Origin: Sacculina carcini
Lineage: Eukaryota; Arthropoda; Thecostraca; Sacculinidae
NCBI GenBank assembly: GCA_916048095.2
Contig: OU696581.1
Coordinates: 7,484,266 to 7,548,265 of the forward strand
DNA length: 64,000 nt
Direction of reading: 5' to 3'
The position numbers and the translations under genes were made by a program. The notes beneath the pieces are model-generated. The model had not been told where the DNA came from. It ran no database searches and saw nothing but the letters and a program-made list of their open reading frames with translations. This document shows positions 10,688-21,678 of the stretch, in pieces; within the stretch, counting starts at the first letter, position 1, and each line of letters begins with the position of its first letter.

Positions 10688-10775
10688 GCTGATGCATAGT
10701 AGTAAGGCCGGAGTGTTGTCGCTTGTGTATATCACAACGTTTGCTGGCCTATGTGCCAAACTGTGTCTGTGTTAT
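10688..10775 (+). repeat. Isolated, diverged satellite unit
   Basis: Contains gcatagtagtaaggcc and cgcttgtgtatatcacaacg, as in the array at 11.4-13.3 kb, but with many differences. It is an outlying monomer. Confidence 0.7.
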
Positions 10776-11454
10776 GTGACTTGCTGTTGTGCTATTGTGT
10801 TTTTTGTTTTGTGTTTTTTGTTGTGCGATTTGTGGTGTATTTTGCCTTGTGATTTCCTCTGCTTCTTTTTTATGACATATTCTCTCTCAATCATTGGTTT
10901 GTTGGTAATATGAAATGTGTTCGGTGTCTTGGTATATTTATCGTTGCATTGTTATTCTGAGTTTTCCAGCGAACAAGGACCTGATCTGAGGGACTCTACG
11001 GCTTTCAACACTGCTCTGGGCGTTTGTACGAGTACGGGCGGTGCATATGTAGTGGCTTCAATTGATTAGTTTTTGTATATGACTACTGTTTATTCCGGCG
11101 ATCATTTCATATATGTCCATGTCCACTTCATATATGTCCATGTCCTATTACTGTCGTTTCATTTAATCTTCCTGTTATACATTGCACAGCATCACGTGTT
11201 TTGTGTCCTGTGTTGTTTCATGTGTTGTGGCCTCTCGAGCAAATTTCTCTCCTAATGTCGCTTTTCATTAGTTTGTTATTTTCTTATTTCTGCTCTTATG
11301 TAATCTTTCCAGTTTCTGTGAGCACGTGTTTGTGTTTTGTGTTGTTTTGTGTAATTGTCTCGTGACTTGTATTTTGTGTTGTGACTTCGTGTTATATGGT
11401 TTTTTCTTTTCTCTCTTGTGGTCTCTTGATTAGTTTTCTTTTTCAGTCTCCAGT

Positions 11455-13290
11455 GAGTGAGTGAATCTTGTCTTTATCAGATCTTGCACATAGTAGTAAG
11501 GCCATGCGTTGTCGCTTGTGTATATCACAACGTTTGACGAACTAAGTGCCAAGCTATGCGTCTGGTCTATTTCTGTGTGAATTGTGTCGTGTTTTCTTCT
11601 GGCTGTCTATTTTTGAGTGAATCTTCTCTTCTCTATCAGATCTTGCACATAGTAGTAAGGCCATGCGTTGTCGCTTGTGTATATCACAACGTTTGACGAA
11701 CTAAGTGCCAAGCTATGTGTCTGGTCTACCTCTGTGTGAATTGTGTCGTGTTCTCTTCTGGTTGTCTATTTTTGAGTGAATCTTCTCTTCTCTATCAGAT
11801 CTTGCGCATAGTAGTAAGGCCATGCGTTGTCGCTTGTGTATATCACAACGTTTGACGAACTAAGTGCCAAGCTATGTGTCTGGTCTACCTCTGTGTAAAT
11901 TATGTCGTGTTCTCTTCTGGTTGTCAATTTTTGAGTGAATCTTGTCTTCTCTTTCTCTACCTCTATCAGATCTTGCACATAGTAGTAAGGCCATGCGTTG
12001 TCGCTTGTGTATATCACAACGTTTGACGAACTAAGTGCCAAGCTATGTGTCTGGTCTACATCTGTGTGAATTGTGTCGTGTTCTCTTCTGGTTGTCTATT
12101 TTAGAGTGAATCTTGTCTTTATCAGATCTTGCACATAGTAGTAAGGTCATGCGTTGTCGCTTGTGTATATCACAACGTTTGACGAACTAAGTGCCAAGCT
12201 ATGTGTCTGGTCTACCTCTGTGTGAATTGTGTCGTGTTCTCTTCTGGTTGTCTATTTTTGAGTGAATCTTCTCTTCTCTATCAGATCTTGCGCATAGTGG
12301 TAAGGCCATGCGTTGTCGCTTGTGTATATCACAACGTTTGACGAACTAAGTGCCAAGCTATGTGTCTGGTCTACCTCTGTGTAAATTATGTCGTGTTCTC
12401 TTCTGGTTGTCTATTTTTGAGTGAATCTTGTCTTCTCTATCTCTACCTCTATCAGATCTTGCACATAGTAGTAAGGCCATGCGTTGTCGCTTGTGTATAT
12501 CACAACGTTTGACGAACTAAGTGCCAAGCTATGTGTCTGGTCTACATCTGTGTGAATTGTGTCGTGTTCTCTTCTGGTTGTCTATTTTTGAGTGAATCTT
12601 GTCTTTATCAGATCTTGCACATAGTAGTAAGGCCATGCGTTGTCGCTTGTGTATATCACAACGTTTGACGAACTAAGTGCCAAGCTATGTGTCTGGTCTA
12701 TTTCTGTGTAAATTATGTCGTGTTCTCTTCTGGTTGTCTATTTTTGAGTGAATCTTGTCTTCTTTATCAGATCTTGCACATAGTAGTAAGGCCATGCGTT
12801 GTCGCTTGTGTATATCACAACGTTTGACGAACTAAGTGCCAAGCTATGTGTCTGGTCTATTTCTCTGTGAGTTGTGTCGTGTTCTCTTCTGGCTGTTTAG
12901 TTTTGAGTGAATCTTGTCTTCTCTATCAGATCTTGCACATAGTAGTAAGGCCATGCGTTGTCGCTTGTGTATATCACAACGTTTGACGAACTAAGTGCCA
13001 AGCTATGTGTCTGGTCTATTTCTGTGTGAGTTGTGTCGTGTTCTCTTCTGGCTGTTTAGTTTTGAGTGAATCTTGTCTTCTCTATCAGATCTTGCACATA
13101 GTAGTAAGGCCATGCGTTGTCGCTTGTGTATATCACAACGTTTGACGAACTAAGTGCCAAGCTATGTGTCTGGTCTATTTCTGTGTAAATTATGTCGTGT
13201 TCTCTTCTGATTGTCTATTATCTGAAGCTATGTGTCTGATCTACCTCTGTGTGAATTGTGTTGTGTCTTGTGTTCTCTACTGCTGGTCTA
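11455..13290 (+). repeat. Satellite array, about 11 units of 156-170 bp with 3-unit higher-order repeat
   Basis: The block cagatcttgcacatagtag recurs near 11478, 11638, 11797, 11967, 12122, 12282, 12452, 12608, 12767, 12926 and 13086. Each unit contains cgcttgtgtatatcacaacg and ccaagctatgtgtctggtct. The long 170-bp unit (extra ctctacctct) recurs every 484-485 bases. Variant bases are also shared at that distance (gcgcatag, gtgtaaattatg), so units 2-4 and 5-7 form a higher-order repeat. The array ends in a broken unit near 13240. I see no protein-coding sense in it. Confidence 0.9.
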
Positions 13291-15005
13291 GTTTTCAGTT
13301 GAAACTTTTCTAGTTCTTCTTGATGGGATGTCTTTCTTTTCGACCCCATGCTTGATTTAGCATTTCATTCAGCATTCCTACTAAACATTTGTTTCATATT
13401 TTTTATTAGTTATTTCCTTTTGTTTCACTTTTTCCATTTTCTACATCATGGATGCCATTGTTTTTGCATGATTGCCTTTGGAGTTTTGTTGTTTGATTTT
13501 AATATTGATAAGGTTCTACGTGCGATTGTTTTTTTGTTTATCGGTTGTTGAATCGGGAAAATATATTTCAACTAGGGGTTAGGCTAAAACATCAATGTGG
13601 TTCATTGGATGTCTTAGCTTAACCTATGTGTCTTTCTCTATCAATATGATCCATGATTTGATTGAAGACGGTATAAGATCTGTGATGAGTAGTGCTCAGA
13701 CAAGATGTTAAAGTCCTAAAGGAGCCAATGTGACTATTAGTTGGACTGTTGAGAGTGCCCTCTATATATCTAAGAGAAATTAACTATTAAGCGATCTTTC
13801 CAAATTTGTGTGCAATGCATTTAGCTCGTAATATAGCTACAAATGAAGTTGTCTATAATGTTAGAAATGGAATTGTTAGCGATCTGCTTTTGTACAATTT
13901 GTTCAACCAGAAATAAAGTATTCTCCATATAGATATTCTCCACAATTTATTCAACCCGAAATAAAGTATTCTCCATATAGAGTTGAATTGAGCGATCTAC
14001 TTTCTCGCATTTTTGTACAGTACACAAGTTTGTCAAATGAAATCCAGTGTAGCATTGTGTTTCCATCATACAACATTTTGTGCCGCGCATACAGGGACAC
14101 GGCAGAACTTGCACAGCTCTAACGTTTTGAGTGTATGGATATATGATTTTCCTGCAAAACAAAAAGCTGGGAGGAATAAACATGACATATTTGCATCAAC
14201 TCTGTTGTTTACCTCCAACTAGTTTCGCACGTCTCGTCGATTAATCTACGGATTGTTATACTCTGATATTGTACTAAGATCTAAGAATCTTCGTTGTGTT
14301 ATAATGTTTGTAGGACATTCACGGAATAAAACCTGAGCAACATTGTCAACCTTGTGTTTGTCAAGGCTCCGGGATGACAGCCATCAATTGTGTTCAAGGA
14401 TGACTCCCATAGTATGAGATGAGAGTATACGCAATAAACTGGGGCTTTTTCTACGTTCGTTACGTATGTGCGTTTCTACTGTAGCGAACGCAAATACGGT
14501 AGGAACAATACCCGTGTATTATCGCCATCTCTCTTGACAAGCGAATGAATTCGGCACTGGTTGAGCTTACACGCACGCTAAACTATAGGTCGTTGACCCC
14601 ACCGGTCACGTGCGGTCACAATGCTCCCTGCGCCAGGCGCGTTGCTCAGGTTTTACATCAAGGCTATACAACAATTACTAAAAGTCAATGTACGTACAAT
14701 TATGCATATCATATCTGCACATATCATATCATACCGAATCATATCTGCACATATCTATGTATGCAGACTTCATAACAACAAATTTATGTTGTATAGCGCA
14801 CACATTAATCAGAGGCGCGAAATGGTATAAAATAATTGGACGAAAGAAAACAAAATTAAGTAGCTCAGTACGATGCATGGATATGTAATCCGTATAGAAT
14901 ATGTGAGACTGAATGACACTGCCTGATCTTATATTGTGTTCTTATACTGTTCTATCTGCTAAGGAAATTATATGAATGAGAAAAACAATGAAATAACTAA
15001 ATTTT
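13291..15005. other. AT-rich interior of the 7.4-kb element, no gene recognised
   Basis: I see no convincing coding frame here. There is a local duplication of about 56 bp around 13900-13985 (caagaaataaagtattctcc-type block twice, once with ccagaaat and once with cccgaaat). Short ATG-rich frames are not conserved-looking. Confidence 0.4.
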
Positions 15006-15180
15006 CAAATGTGGAAATATAGCGAAACTCTAGATAGCGAACAACTGGTAAGCCTACATTTATGGTACGTCACTAAATAACTATGGTACGTAACTAAATA
15101 AATAAATTCTCAAATGTGGAAATATAGCGAAACTCTAGATAGCGAGCAACTGGCAAGCCTACATTTATGGTACGTCACTG
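15006..15180. repeat. 105-bp direct duplication at right end of the 7.4-kb element
   Basis: The block caaatgtggaaatatagcga...cctacatttatggtacgtcac occurs at about 15006 and again at 15111, with few changes. Subterminal duplications of this kind are common near transposon ends. Confidence 0.75.
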
Positions 15181-15250
15181 TAAACGTCATCAGTGACGTC
15201 ACGCTAAAGGAAAGAGTATGGGATAAATTTAGACATTGTGTCTCAACCTC

Positions 15251-15323
15251 TTTTTGTTCTGAGTGCTACGTTTTCAGTTGAATAAAGCCTAATTGAAGGT
15301 TATGAGATTCTTTGTATACAACA
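15251..15323 (+). repeat. 3' LTR, second part, including 9-bp target duplication
   Basis: Begins with a second copy of tttttgttc (15251-15259) and then continues the LTR sequence to GTATACAACA at 15323, identical to the 5' LTR. Confidence 0.9.
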
Positions 15324-15949
15324 CCCCCCAAGCCCCCCCAAATAATAATCATGGACATTAATACTTCTTACCACTGTAAATGAAGTCCTGTAATTTTGGT
15401 TCGAGGACTGAATCAGTGTGCCCCAGTCCCTTAACCCATTAGCCGGCAGTGATCTAAAAATAGATCACCACTTTCAACTGTTTTTTTCTCAGAATTGATT
15501 TTTGATATGATTAATATAATTTATTTGTTATAATATTTGGACCTTGTACTTATGATATTTTGTTTCAAATAATTACTTTGGAGTTTCTAACTTGTCCTAA
15601 TAGAGCATTGAAGTAGACCATTTTCACCTTTTTTTCGGTGGCTCTCTTTGTTGACCCACAGCATAGACACACGACCTCGAGTAGAAAAATAATTAGTTTT
15701 AATGAAATATTTATTTCCTCATGCTGCTTCACAACAAATTTCAATGCTCTAATAATTATAACTTCTGTATAGGAGCGATTTACATTCAGTGATCTTAGAA
15801 TAGATCACTGCCGGTTTACGCTTATAATGGCACCAACTCAATGTTTTAGAGGAAATAGGTTCACCGCACGAAATTTAACACAAAAATACGAATAACTAGT
15901 CTAATAATGAAAATATGCGCTCCTGTCGGTTTTTTTCAAGAATTTCGCG

Positions 15950-16123
15950 CAGCGGCGGTGCCAAGGGGGGACTTGGAGGGGCTGAAATTCCCCAAAATAT
16001 GCCAACCCCCTTGACCACACCAAAACTCCTTACCATGAACATTCCGAGAGTAGTTATTCATGTTTCCTTAAGCCTCCGCATCTTCTTTATTAGCCCATCG
16101 TAAAAGTCCTGGCGCCGTCACTG
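15950..16123. mobile_element. 174-bp hAT-like MITE nested in the piggyBac
   Basis: Its ends CAGCGGCGGTGCCAAGGGGGG (first 20 bases at 15950-15969) and CCTGGCGCCGTCACTG are inverted repeats of the same family as the outer MITE. Flanks atttcgcg and ccttcgag match at five of eight positions, consistent with an old 8-bp duplication. The body is GC/G-rich, as in the outer MITE. Confidence 0.65.
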
Positions 16124-16439
16124 CCTTCGAGTATATACAATAGTTTCAATCCAAGTCCAGATGGTCCGTATCGGAACACGAAATAGACTTTTTCGAGCTG
16201 TCTGTCTGTAATTATTTATGTCGTATGATAGGGATTGAAATACTGCCTGCACAGTGTAGTGTTTGCACACTTTCCGTAGTAGGACAGCGGGCTCGACTTG
16301 CAGCCTGGTCCCTGACATTGACGTTGCTGTTCACGCACGAGGCGAATATGGCCGAGGCAGTCGAAGCTGGAGTCCAGCGGAGGCTGCGCTGCCAGTCCAA
16401 CGCGAGAAGCGATCTGGACCCGTGAGATGATTGAGTCCT

Positions 16440-17530
16440 TGCAATTGGTGATCTTCATATACGAGACCGCCACCTCGCGCGTGAAGTCGAGGCCCGAAAC
16501 CTCTTCCGGCTTCTCAACCATGGTTCTTGTGGATTAACCAGTCATTCACCAAGGTCATCTGGATTGCCCCCATCAGAGGAGAGAAGTATATTTTTATCTT
16601 CGATCTCAATCACAAAGTGCGCCACCATCCAATCATGGTGGTCCACGACCGCAGCTAACTGTTGTACTTGGAGATGAAGCGGAGCATGTCGACCTCCACG
16701 GAGCTAAGGACGTTTGGATAAGGATATATGCACCCCAGTTATATTTGGTCCTGCTTCAGTCCGGCTCTCTTTCACTTTCCCAACTAGCCTGATCATACAT
16801 AACCTAACATAGAGAAAAGAGGCCCAGGACTGATGCGGGACCAAACGAACCTGGGACATAACAACATATTTGCCGACTTTCACCTTCTTCTCGGCGCGGC
16901 TGTACCGCAACGCCTTCACTGTAGGGCGTGCTTTGGAGTGGTTCGTCGCCATGTAAACAAAGCTGCTGTCGTTCCACTTGACAAAATAATCTGGTTCTTC
17001 TGGTTGAATTTCTGCTCCAAAGAGTCCCAAACTTTCATCTCCTTGTCCGACGTGAACGGATCCTTCTTGGTTCAATTGACGACAATGGTTCCTAACGCAC
17101 TGAATCTCATTTTGGTCAACGAGACAAGAAGTGATAGAGAAGCGGACAATTTGTCGAAGGAGAGTTCCTTCCCGTTAGCGATGTCGACCAGGGAGATGGG
17201 ACTGAGTACTACTCGAGACCCCATCGGGTTCCCTGCTGAGTGACCCTGCTCCTTGTACTGATACAAAGATGGAGCATAGATGTTTCCGTCGGAGGCGCAC
17301 AATAACCATAACTTGTATCCGAATCGAATGTGTTTTCCTCGAATGAACAGCTTCAGGTCGTGATGGCCGTAATACTTTATGATCATCTCATCGATTGAGA
17401 GTCTTGGAAACCCCCCAATGCCAGCCTCAACTTAGAAGAATGGCAGCCTCAACCTCATCGACATCGAGGCCAAGGTCGTCCAGGAAGGCCACAGCCTCAT
17501 TCATAGTTAGATCACAGCGTGCAGACAGTC
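16440..17530 (-). pseudogene. piggyBac-type transposase pseudogene
   Basis: Minus-strand pieces in shifting frames match the family in order. SIDEMIIKYYGHHDLKLF, then IRGKHIRFGYKLW, at about 17395-17300 is the most diagnostic piggyBac block. LLVSLTKMRFSALGT follows, then WNDSSFVYMATNHSKARP near 16960. Below 16700 there are degenerate remnants of the region before the C-terminal cysteine domain. Stops (for example in KYNS* near 16660) and several frameshifts make it non-functional. The N-terminal acidic region was not recognised. Confidence 0.8.
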
Positions 17531-17916
17531 TATTGAAAAATATATGACATTTGAAATGCACCCACTATACGCGGTGTACCCTACCGCGCTCTCCGGCAGT
17601 GATCTATTTTTAGTTCACCCTGAAAATCCTAGAAAATAATATATTAAATTTGTTTTTCGTATTTCACCATGTATAATGAACCGATTATACAAAAAATAAC
17701 TAATTTAAATTAACCAACTTCATTAATCTTATGGTCGCCGGTTAATGGGGTAATATCATGTAGTCAGTGTTCAGTCAGTATTATAATAGTATGTAGTCAG
17801 CGTTCGAGTGTAGCTCTTCATGCTTCGCCAAGCCCCCTCAACATTTTTCTTAGCCCCCCCCCTTCAGCGCCCTCGGAAAAATCCTGGCGCCGCCACTGAT
17901 TGAAAGGTGAAAGGTT

Positions 17917-18251
17917 AAAAAATGTTAAATGCCTAAGTGTCAGCTGCTACACGGGAAGAAGCCGAAGCTTATGAACACACAGATATGTGCCCCGTGAAGC
18001 TCGCTGCCACCGCAGAACCGACCCTATCCACGCTATGGCGCCACATGGACGTAAGACGTATTAGAGAGGGTCACCTCCCCAGAATGCATGACACAACACA
18101 TGACTGACATCTGGTACCATTATATACTGCTGGGTGGACAGGGGATCTGGGATTATAGAATTCGCCCAATGAAATTCTGCTCCGCCGGGATTCGAACCAC
18201 GGTCCTCCCGCTTGTGAGGCGGGTGTGCTAACCACTACACCACGGAGTCCA
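17917..18251 (-). repeat. tRNA-headed SINE, copy 1
   Basis: The minus strand starts with a tRNA-like head: box A-like TGGTGTAGTGGTTAGCA and box B GGTTCGAATCC, with a CTCACAA loop that would be an anticodon CAC (valine). Acceptor and T stems are broken (5 of 7 and 3 of 5 pairs), so it is not a functional tRNA. A ~260-bp body follows, ending near 17917. A second copy is at 20074-20407. Confidence 0.7.
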
Positions 18252-18289
18252 CAGATTTCATGCTTCAGTTACGGCGTTTCCAGAGAATA

Positions 18290-18520
18290 AGAATGTTAGA
18301 AAATGTTGTGTTTCTAATAGATGACACCAGACATAACGTAGGGAAAACTCCATTTCTACCAGAATACAACACTACAACTTCATAATGCACAAACAACTCA
18401 TAACTTCTTAACTAAAAAAACCGACCCTCAATAGACGACGCAAATGCCGCGAAAAACACAGTTATGCCAAATCGTAAAGCTACTGAACACCACAACATCT
18501 CACCGCGAAATATGAAGACA
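18290..18520. repeat. Dispersed repeat, left copy
   Basis: Contains ttgtgtttctaata, acataacgtagggaaaac and the later block caatagacgacgcaaatg. It recurs at 20530-20640 and 21155-21225, where it is interrupted. Its identity is unknown. Together with the SINE copies it brackets the gypsy pseudogene at 18.6-20.0 kb, so old LTRs are one possibility. Confidence 0.6.
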
Positions 18521-18639
18521 CTAGGTAAAGTTCCACAAAACATCAACAGTAAGCACAGTGTTTACGCTTGGGAGTCCGTTTAGAACGCCGAGGATTTCCT
18601 GGTTCGAACTCCGATGTCGGCGCAAATCAAACTCTCTCG

Positions 18640-19990
18640 TTCGTCATTCCCGGTCCCTGCACAGCTTCTTGAGATTGGCAGGATGCTTCTCCCGGGTCGT
18701 TGTCGGTCTCCGCTCCGTACCTCGGGCGCAGTTGCTCTCCATGGCGGCGTCATACTGGACACGTGGTACGACTCTCACGTTCAAATTCCGAGTACACAAA
18801 CGCTTCAGTACAAAGACTGGGACCCAACGGGGGTCGCGGTCACGCTGAGGTCCGCAGTACAAGATATAGACGGCGTCACCTTCCTCATACGAGTGTGCCA
18901 CCTTGGCAACGTCCTCACGGAACTGCGATTTTGTTGCCTCCTTCGCCTGCTTGCTCTAAGTCACATGAGCAGGCGATGGCATGAGAGTATCCAGTTTGGT
19001 ACGCAATTGACGACCGTTGATAAGTTCAATCATTCACTCAAAGTTCACTCAAAACCCGCAAGATCTTGGAGTCCTACGATAATACATAAGAAATTCCGAC
19101 AGAGCCTTCTTCACTGGCAGCTGTGACTTCTCCATAGACTGCTTAAAAGTCTTTATAAGCCATTCCGCCGCTCCATTAGTGGTGGGATGGTACGGTGCAC
19201 CAGTGAGATGTACTACCCCTCTTGAACTCCCCGTTAGTGAATGAAGGTCCGTTGTCGGTAATTATCGCATGCGGATATCCGAAATGAGAAAAATATGCTT
19301 CCAGAATATCAATGGTAGCCTTCGTTGTAATGTTTGGTGTAGCATGGATACAGGGATATTTAGACAGCGCATCAGTCATAACCAACCAGTTTGTGCCCAC
19401 AAAATTTACAGCATGGTCTACGTGCACTCGACTCCAGACCTTTTCCGGCATCATCCACGAGTGTATCGCCGCCTTCGACGGACGATTCTGCTGTTCCGCA
19501 CAAGAGGAACAGTTTCGATATGTGCTCTCAATGTCGGAATCAATGAGGCCAATATACTGCTGTTCTGGCGAGTTGTTTCATCCGAGCCATGCACATATGT
19601 CCCGAATGAAGTAGCTGAAGAAAATGTGGACGCAAAATGATAGATATCACTACCCGTGAGCCATAAAGTAAACAGCCGCATGATATCGACAACGAGGTAG
19701 CTGAACCCCGAAGAACCTCGACGTCGTTATCTTCGGTATTAGCCTTTGGCCACCCTTCGCGACTGAAGCGTATGACAGTCGCTATCGCCCTGTCCTTGGC
19801 AGATTCCGCTTAAATGGACGATATATTTGCCTCCCTGTCATGAAGATTTATCCGATTCACCTCATAAACTATATCCATGTCCTCCCGTCTTCTTCTTCAT
19901 CGAAAACGGTGTCTTGACCACTGGGTTATCGACTCAAAACGTCAGCATTCCCGTGATCTGCAGGCCTCCGGTATTCAATCCTGAACTTTC
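18640..19990 (-). pseudogene. Ty3/gypsy pol pseudogene (RNase H end and integrase)
   Basis: On the minus strand, the end of RNase H is visible as RRPADHGNADVLSR at about 19960. The integrase core reads WSRVHVDHAVNFVGTNWLVM and TDALSKYP near 19430-19350, then FGYPHAIITDNGPSF near 19270. YHPTTNGAAEWLIKTFKQ near 19190 holds the catalytic Glu. A C-terminal GDAVYILY...GPQRDRDPRW segment lies near 18870. Stops and frameshifts are frequent, so it is dead. The RT half is missing. Confidence 0.8.
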
Positions 19991-20073
19991 AATCCTGGAG
20001 ATTCCGCAACCTCTGTCATTGCTGGAAGGATGTTATTCTATGTAATATATAGAAAAAAATGTAAAAAAGTAGT

Positions 20074-20407
20074 TAAACGTTAAGGTTTAATGCCTAAATG
20101 GCAGCTGCTACACGGAAAGAAGCCGAAGCTTATTAACACAGGCGTGCCCCGTGCAGCTCGCTGCCACCGCAGAACCGACCCTCTCCACGCTATGGCGCCA
20201 CAAGGACGTAAGACGTATGAGAGAGGGCCACCTCCCCAGAAAGGCATGGCACAACTCATGACTGATGTCTGGTACCATCATTTTGTGCTGGGTGGACAGG
20301 GGCTGTGGGATTGTAGAATTCGCCCAATAAAATTCTGCTCCGCCGGGTTTCGAACCACGGAGCTCCCGCTTGTGAGGCGGTTGTGCTAACAACTACATCA
20401 TGGAGTT
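20074..20407 (-). repeat. tRNA-headed SINE, copy 2
   Basis: Same head and body as 17917-18251 with scattered differences (for example ACAACCGCCTCACAAGCGGG). Same orientation. It is followed, as in copy 1, by a second shared block (20530 onward). Confidence 0.7.
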
Positions 20408-20529
20408 GGCAATCACTCACTCAAAAGTACCTGCAATCATTCCTAAAAGCATTCACACCACAAAATCATATAAAATATCATATATTCCACTCAAAACTAT
20501 TTAAAACATCATCGTCGCCATTCATGTTG

Positions 20530-21225
20530 TGTTTCTAATACGGAACACCGGACATAACGTAGGGAAAACTATACTTCTACACTACACAAAACTACAACTT
20601 CATAATGCACAAACAACAACACAAAAAACCCGACCATCAATGATGAGGATGACACGTGTATTCTCAGACCATGAGAAAAGACATGAGCACGTTGTTGCAA
20701 CAATAAATAACAAGAAAGACATGACGGGCAATAAACACAATACATACACAAATATTAAGACACTATTTATGACTAGACGCTACAAATAAAAAACAATTAA
20801 AAAATCATACAATTGCACTACCCAATTATTATTAAATTATTAAATTTACGCATTTGAACACAGCAGTGGAAAGGCTAATGTTCGCGCGAATTCATGCATG
20901 GGCAAAGCTTCACGGCCCCAGCTGGCACACCGCAGGTCCGGCCGCACGGGTTTTGCAGTCACCGACAGCACAGAAACTGCACGGCTGCGCGCACACAAAA
21001 CCCGCATTGCGACAATTGGGCTATCCCTTTCAGAAACGAACCCAAACGTTTCACCTCGCCAGGGAACCGAACCATGGACCTCTCGTGCACAGAGCGTGCG
21101 TCTTAGCCACTCGGCTACGAGGCGGACATAATTATATACTTTTCAATACCCTCAATAGTCGACGCAAATGTTCGCGAAATACACAGTGATGCCAAATCGT
21201 AAAGCTACCGAACACCAAAACAGAA
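20530..21225. repeat. Dispersed repeat, right copy, interrupted at about 20641-21154
   Basis: The first part (20530-20640) and last part (21155-21225) match 18290-18520 in the same order. The ~510 bases between them include a second tRNA-headed SINE. Confidence 0.6.
20860..21131 (-). repeat. Second tRNA-headed SINE family
   Basis: The minus-strand head contains TAGCCGAGTGGCTAAGACGC (D-arm/box A-like) and GGTTCGGTTCC (box B). A 7-bp acceptor-like pairing (CGCCTCG/CGAGGTG) is present but no proper anticodon stem. Placed within the interrupted dispersed repeat. Confidence 0.55.
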
Positions 21226-21324
21226 AATATTGCTTAACATTGAAAAGTATATTTTTAATCGGCAGGCGTTATACCGTACAACTTAATTGTGATTTCAACG
21301 CCACCTAGGATAGTCTGTCTAGAC

Positions 21325-21670
21325 CAGTGGTTCTCAAACGTTTTCTTGCAGTTGCCCCCTGTGACACAATGTGAGTCCTTGTGGTCGCCAGAAAAACAGT
21401 CAGTGGCCCCCATAGAAGTCCTCGTGGCTCCCATACGCATGCATCATCGCGACGCGGCTTCTCCAGAGTATTAGCTCATGTACGCCGGTGATTATCTACA
21501 CCCACCACCAAAATAACACCACGACCGGAACACACGATTAAATTGTACAACATCGATAATAATAATATATAGCATTAAATTGTTTCAACAAATGTTTTGT
21601 GGTCCGTGAGAAAATTATGGTGGCTCCCCATTTTCATATTTGGTCCTGCAGCCCACGTTGTAAAACACTG
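21325..21670. mobile_element. hAT-like MITE with perfect 8-bp target duplication
   Basis: The left end CAGTGGTTCTCAAACG is typical of hAT. The right end is ...TTGTAAAACACTG. It is flanked by gtctagac at 21317-21324 and 21671-21678. At 346 bp it has no coding capacity. Its perfect duplication makes it the youngest element in this part. Confidence 0.85.
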
Positions 21671-21678
21671 GTCTAGAC

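Larger units (their letters stand above)
7856..15250. mobile_element. 7.4-kb composite element with 9-bp TSD, MULE-like ends (non-autonomous)
   Basis: The boundaries are fixed exactly because the interrupted LTR is known. The target duplication is tttttgttc (7847-7855 and 15251-15259). Both ends read GAGGT inward (7856 onward, and the reverse complement of 15250). Both share a diverged block (taatcccaaactct versus ttatcccatactct) and subterminal TGACGTCA motifs. A 9-bp duplication with a GAG end fits Mutator-like elements, but I see no transposase, so the class is inferred. The interior holds non-LTR remnants (8.2-10.4 kb), a satellite array (11.4-13.3 kb) and AT-rich sequence of unknown origin. 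Confidence 0.6.
3699..15323 (+). mobile_element. Single-ORF Ty3/gypsy LTR retrotransposon, 3' LTR split by a 7.4-kb insertion
   Basis: The 5' LTR is 3699-3900 and the 3' LTR is 7718-7855 continued at 15260-15323, with a 5-bp target duplication ccccc (3694-3698 and 15324-15328). The two LTRs look identical wherever I compared them, so the insertion is young. Internally there is one long gag-pol frame and a polypurine tract against the 3' LTR. Without the later insertion the element would be about 4.2 kb. The one-ORF layout and the self-complementary primer site recall the Tf1/sushi group. Confidence 0.88.
15435..17749 (-). mobile_element. Decayed piggyBac-like DNA transposon
   Basis: The left end CCCATTAGCCGGC follows TTAA (15431-15434). 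The right end is the inverted CCCATTAACCGGC, followed by GTAA where TTAA is expected. Internal palindromic motifs built on AGTGATCTA...TAGATCACT occur near 15448, 15799 and 17594. The transposase remnant lies on the minus strand. It is inserted in the hAT-like MITE. Confidence 0.8.
3638..17898. mobile_element. hAT-like MITE split by two later insertions
   Basis: The left end CAGTGGCGGCGCCAAGGGGGG (first 20 bases at 3638-3657) and the right end GGCGCCGCCACTG at 17886-17898 form a terminal inverted repeat. They are flanked by 8-bp direct repeats attgaaaa (3630-3637) and attgaaag (17899-17906), the target size expected for hAT. Subtracting the gypsy insertion (3699-15323 plus 5-bp TSD) and the piggyBac insertion (15435-17749) leaves roughly 320 bases: 3638-3698, about 15324-15434 and 17750-17898. 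The element is therefore a short non-autonomous one with no transposase. It is the outermost layer of the nest. Confidence 0.75.

Noticed and set aside
11455-13290. Regular repeats that could suggest a CRISPR array
   Set aside because: Units are 156-170 bp and similar throughout with no unique spacers, and the genome is animal; it is a satellite.
18178-18250. Possible functional tRNA-Val (CAC) gene on the minus strand
   Set aside because: Acceptor and T stems have mismatches, and a second copy with the same long body at 20074-20407 shows it is the head of a SINE.
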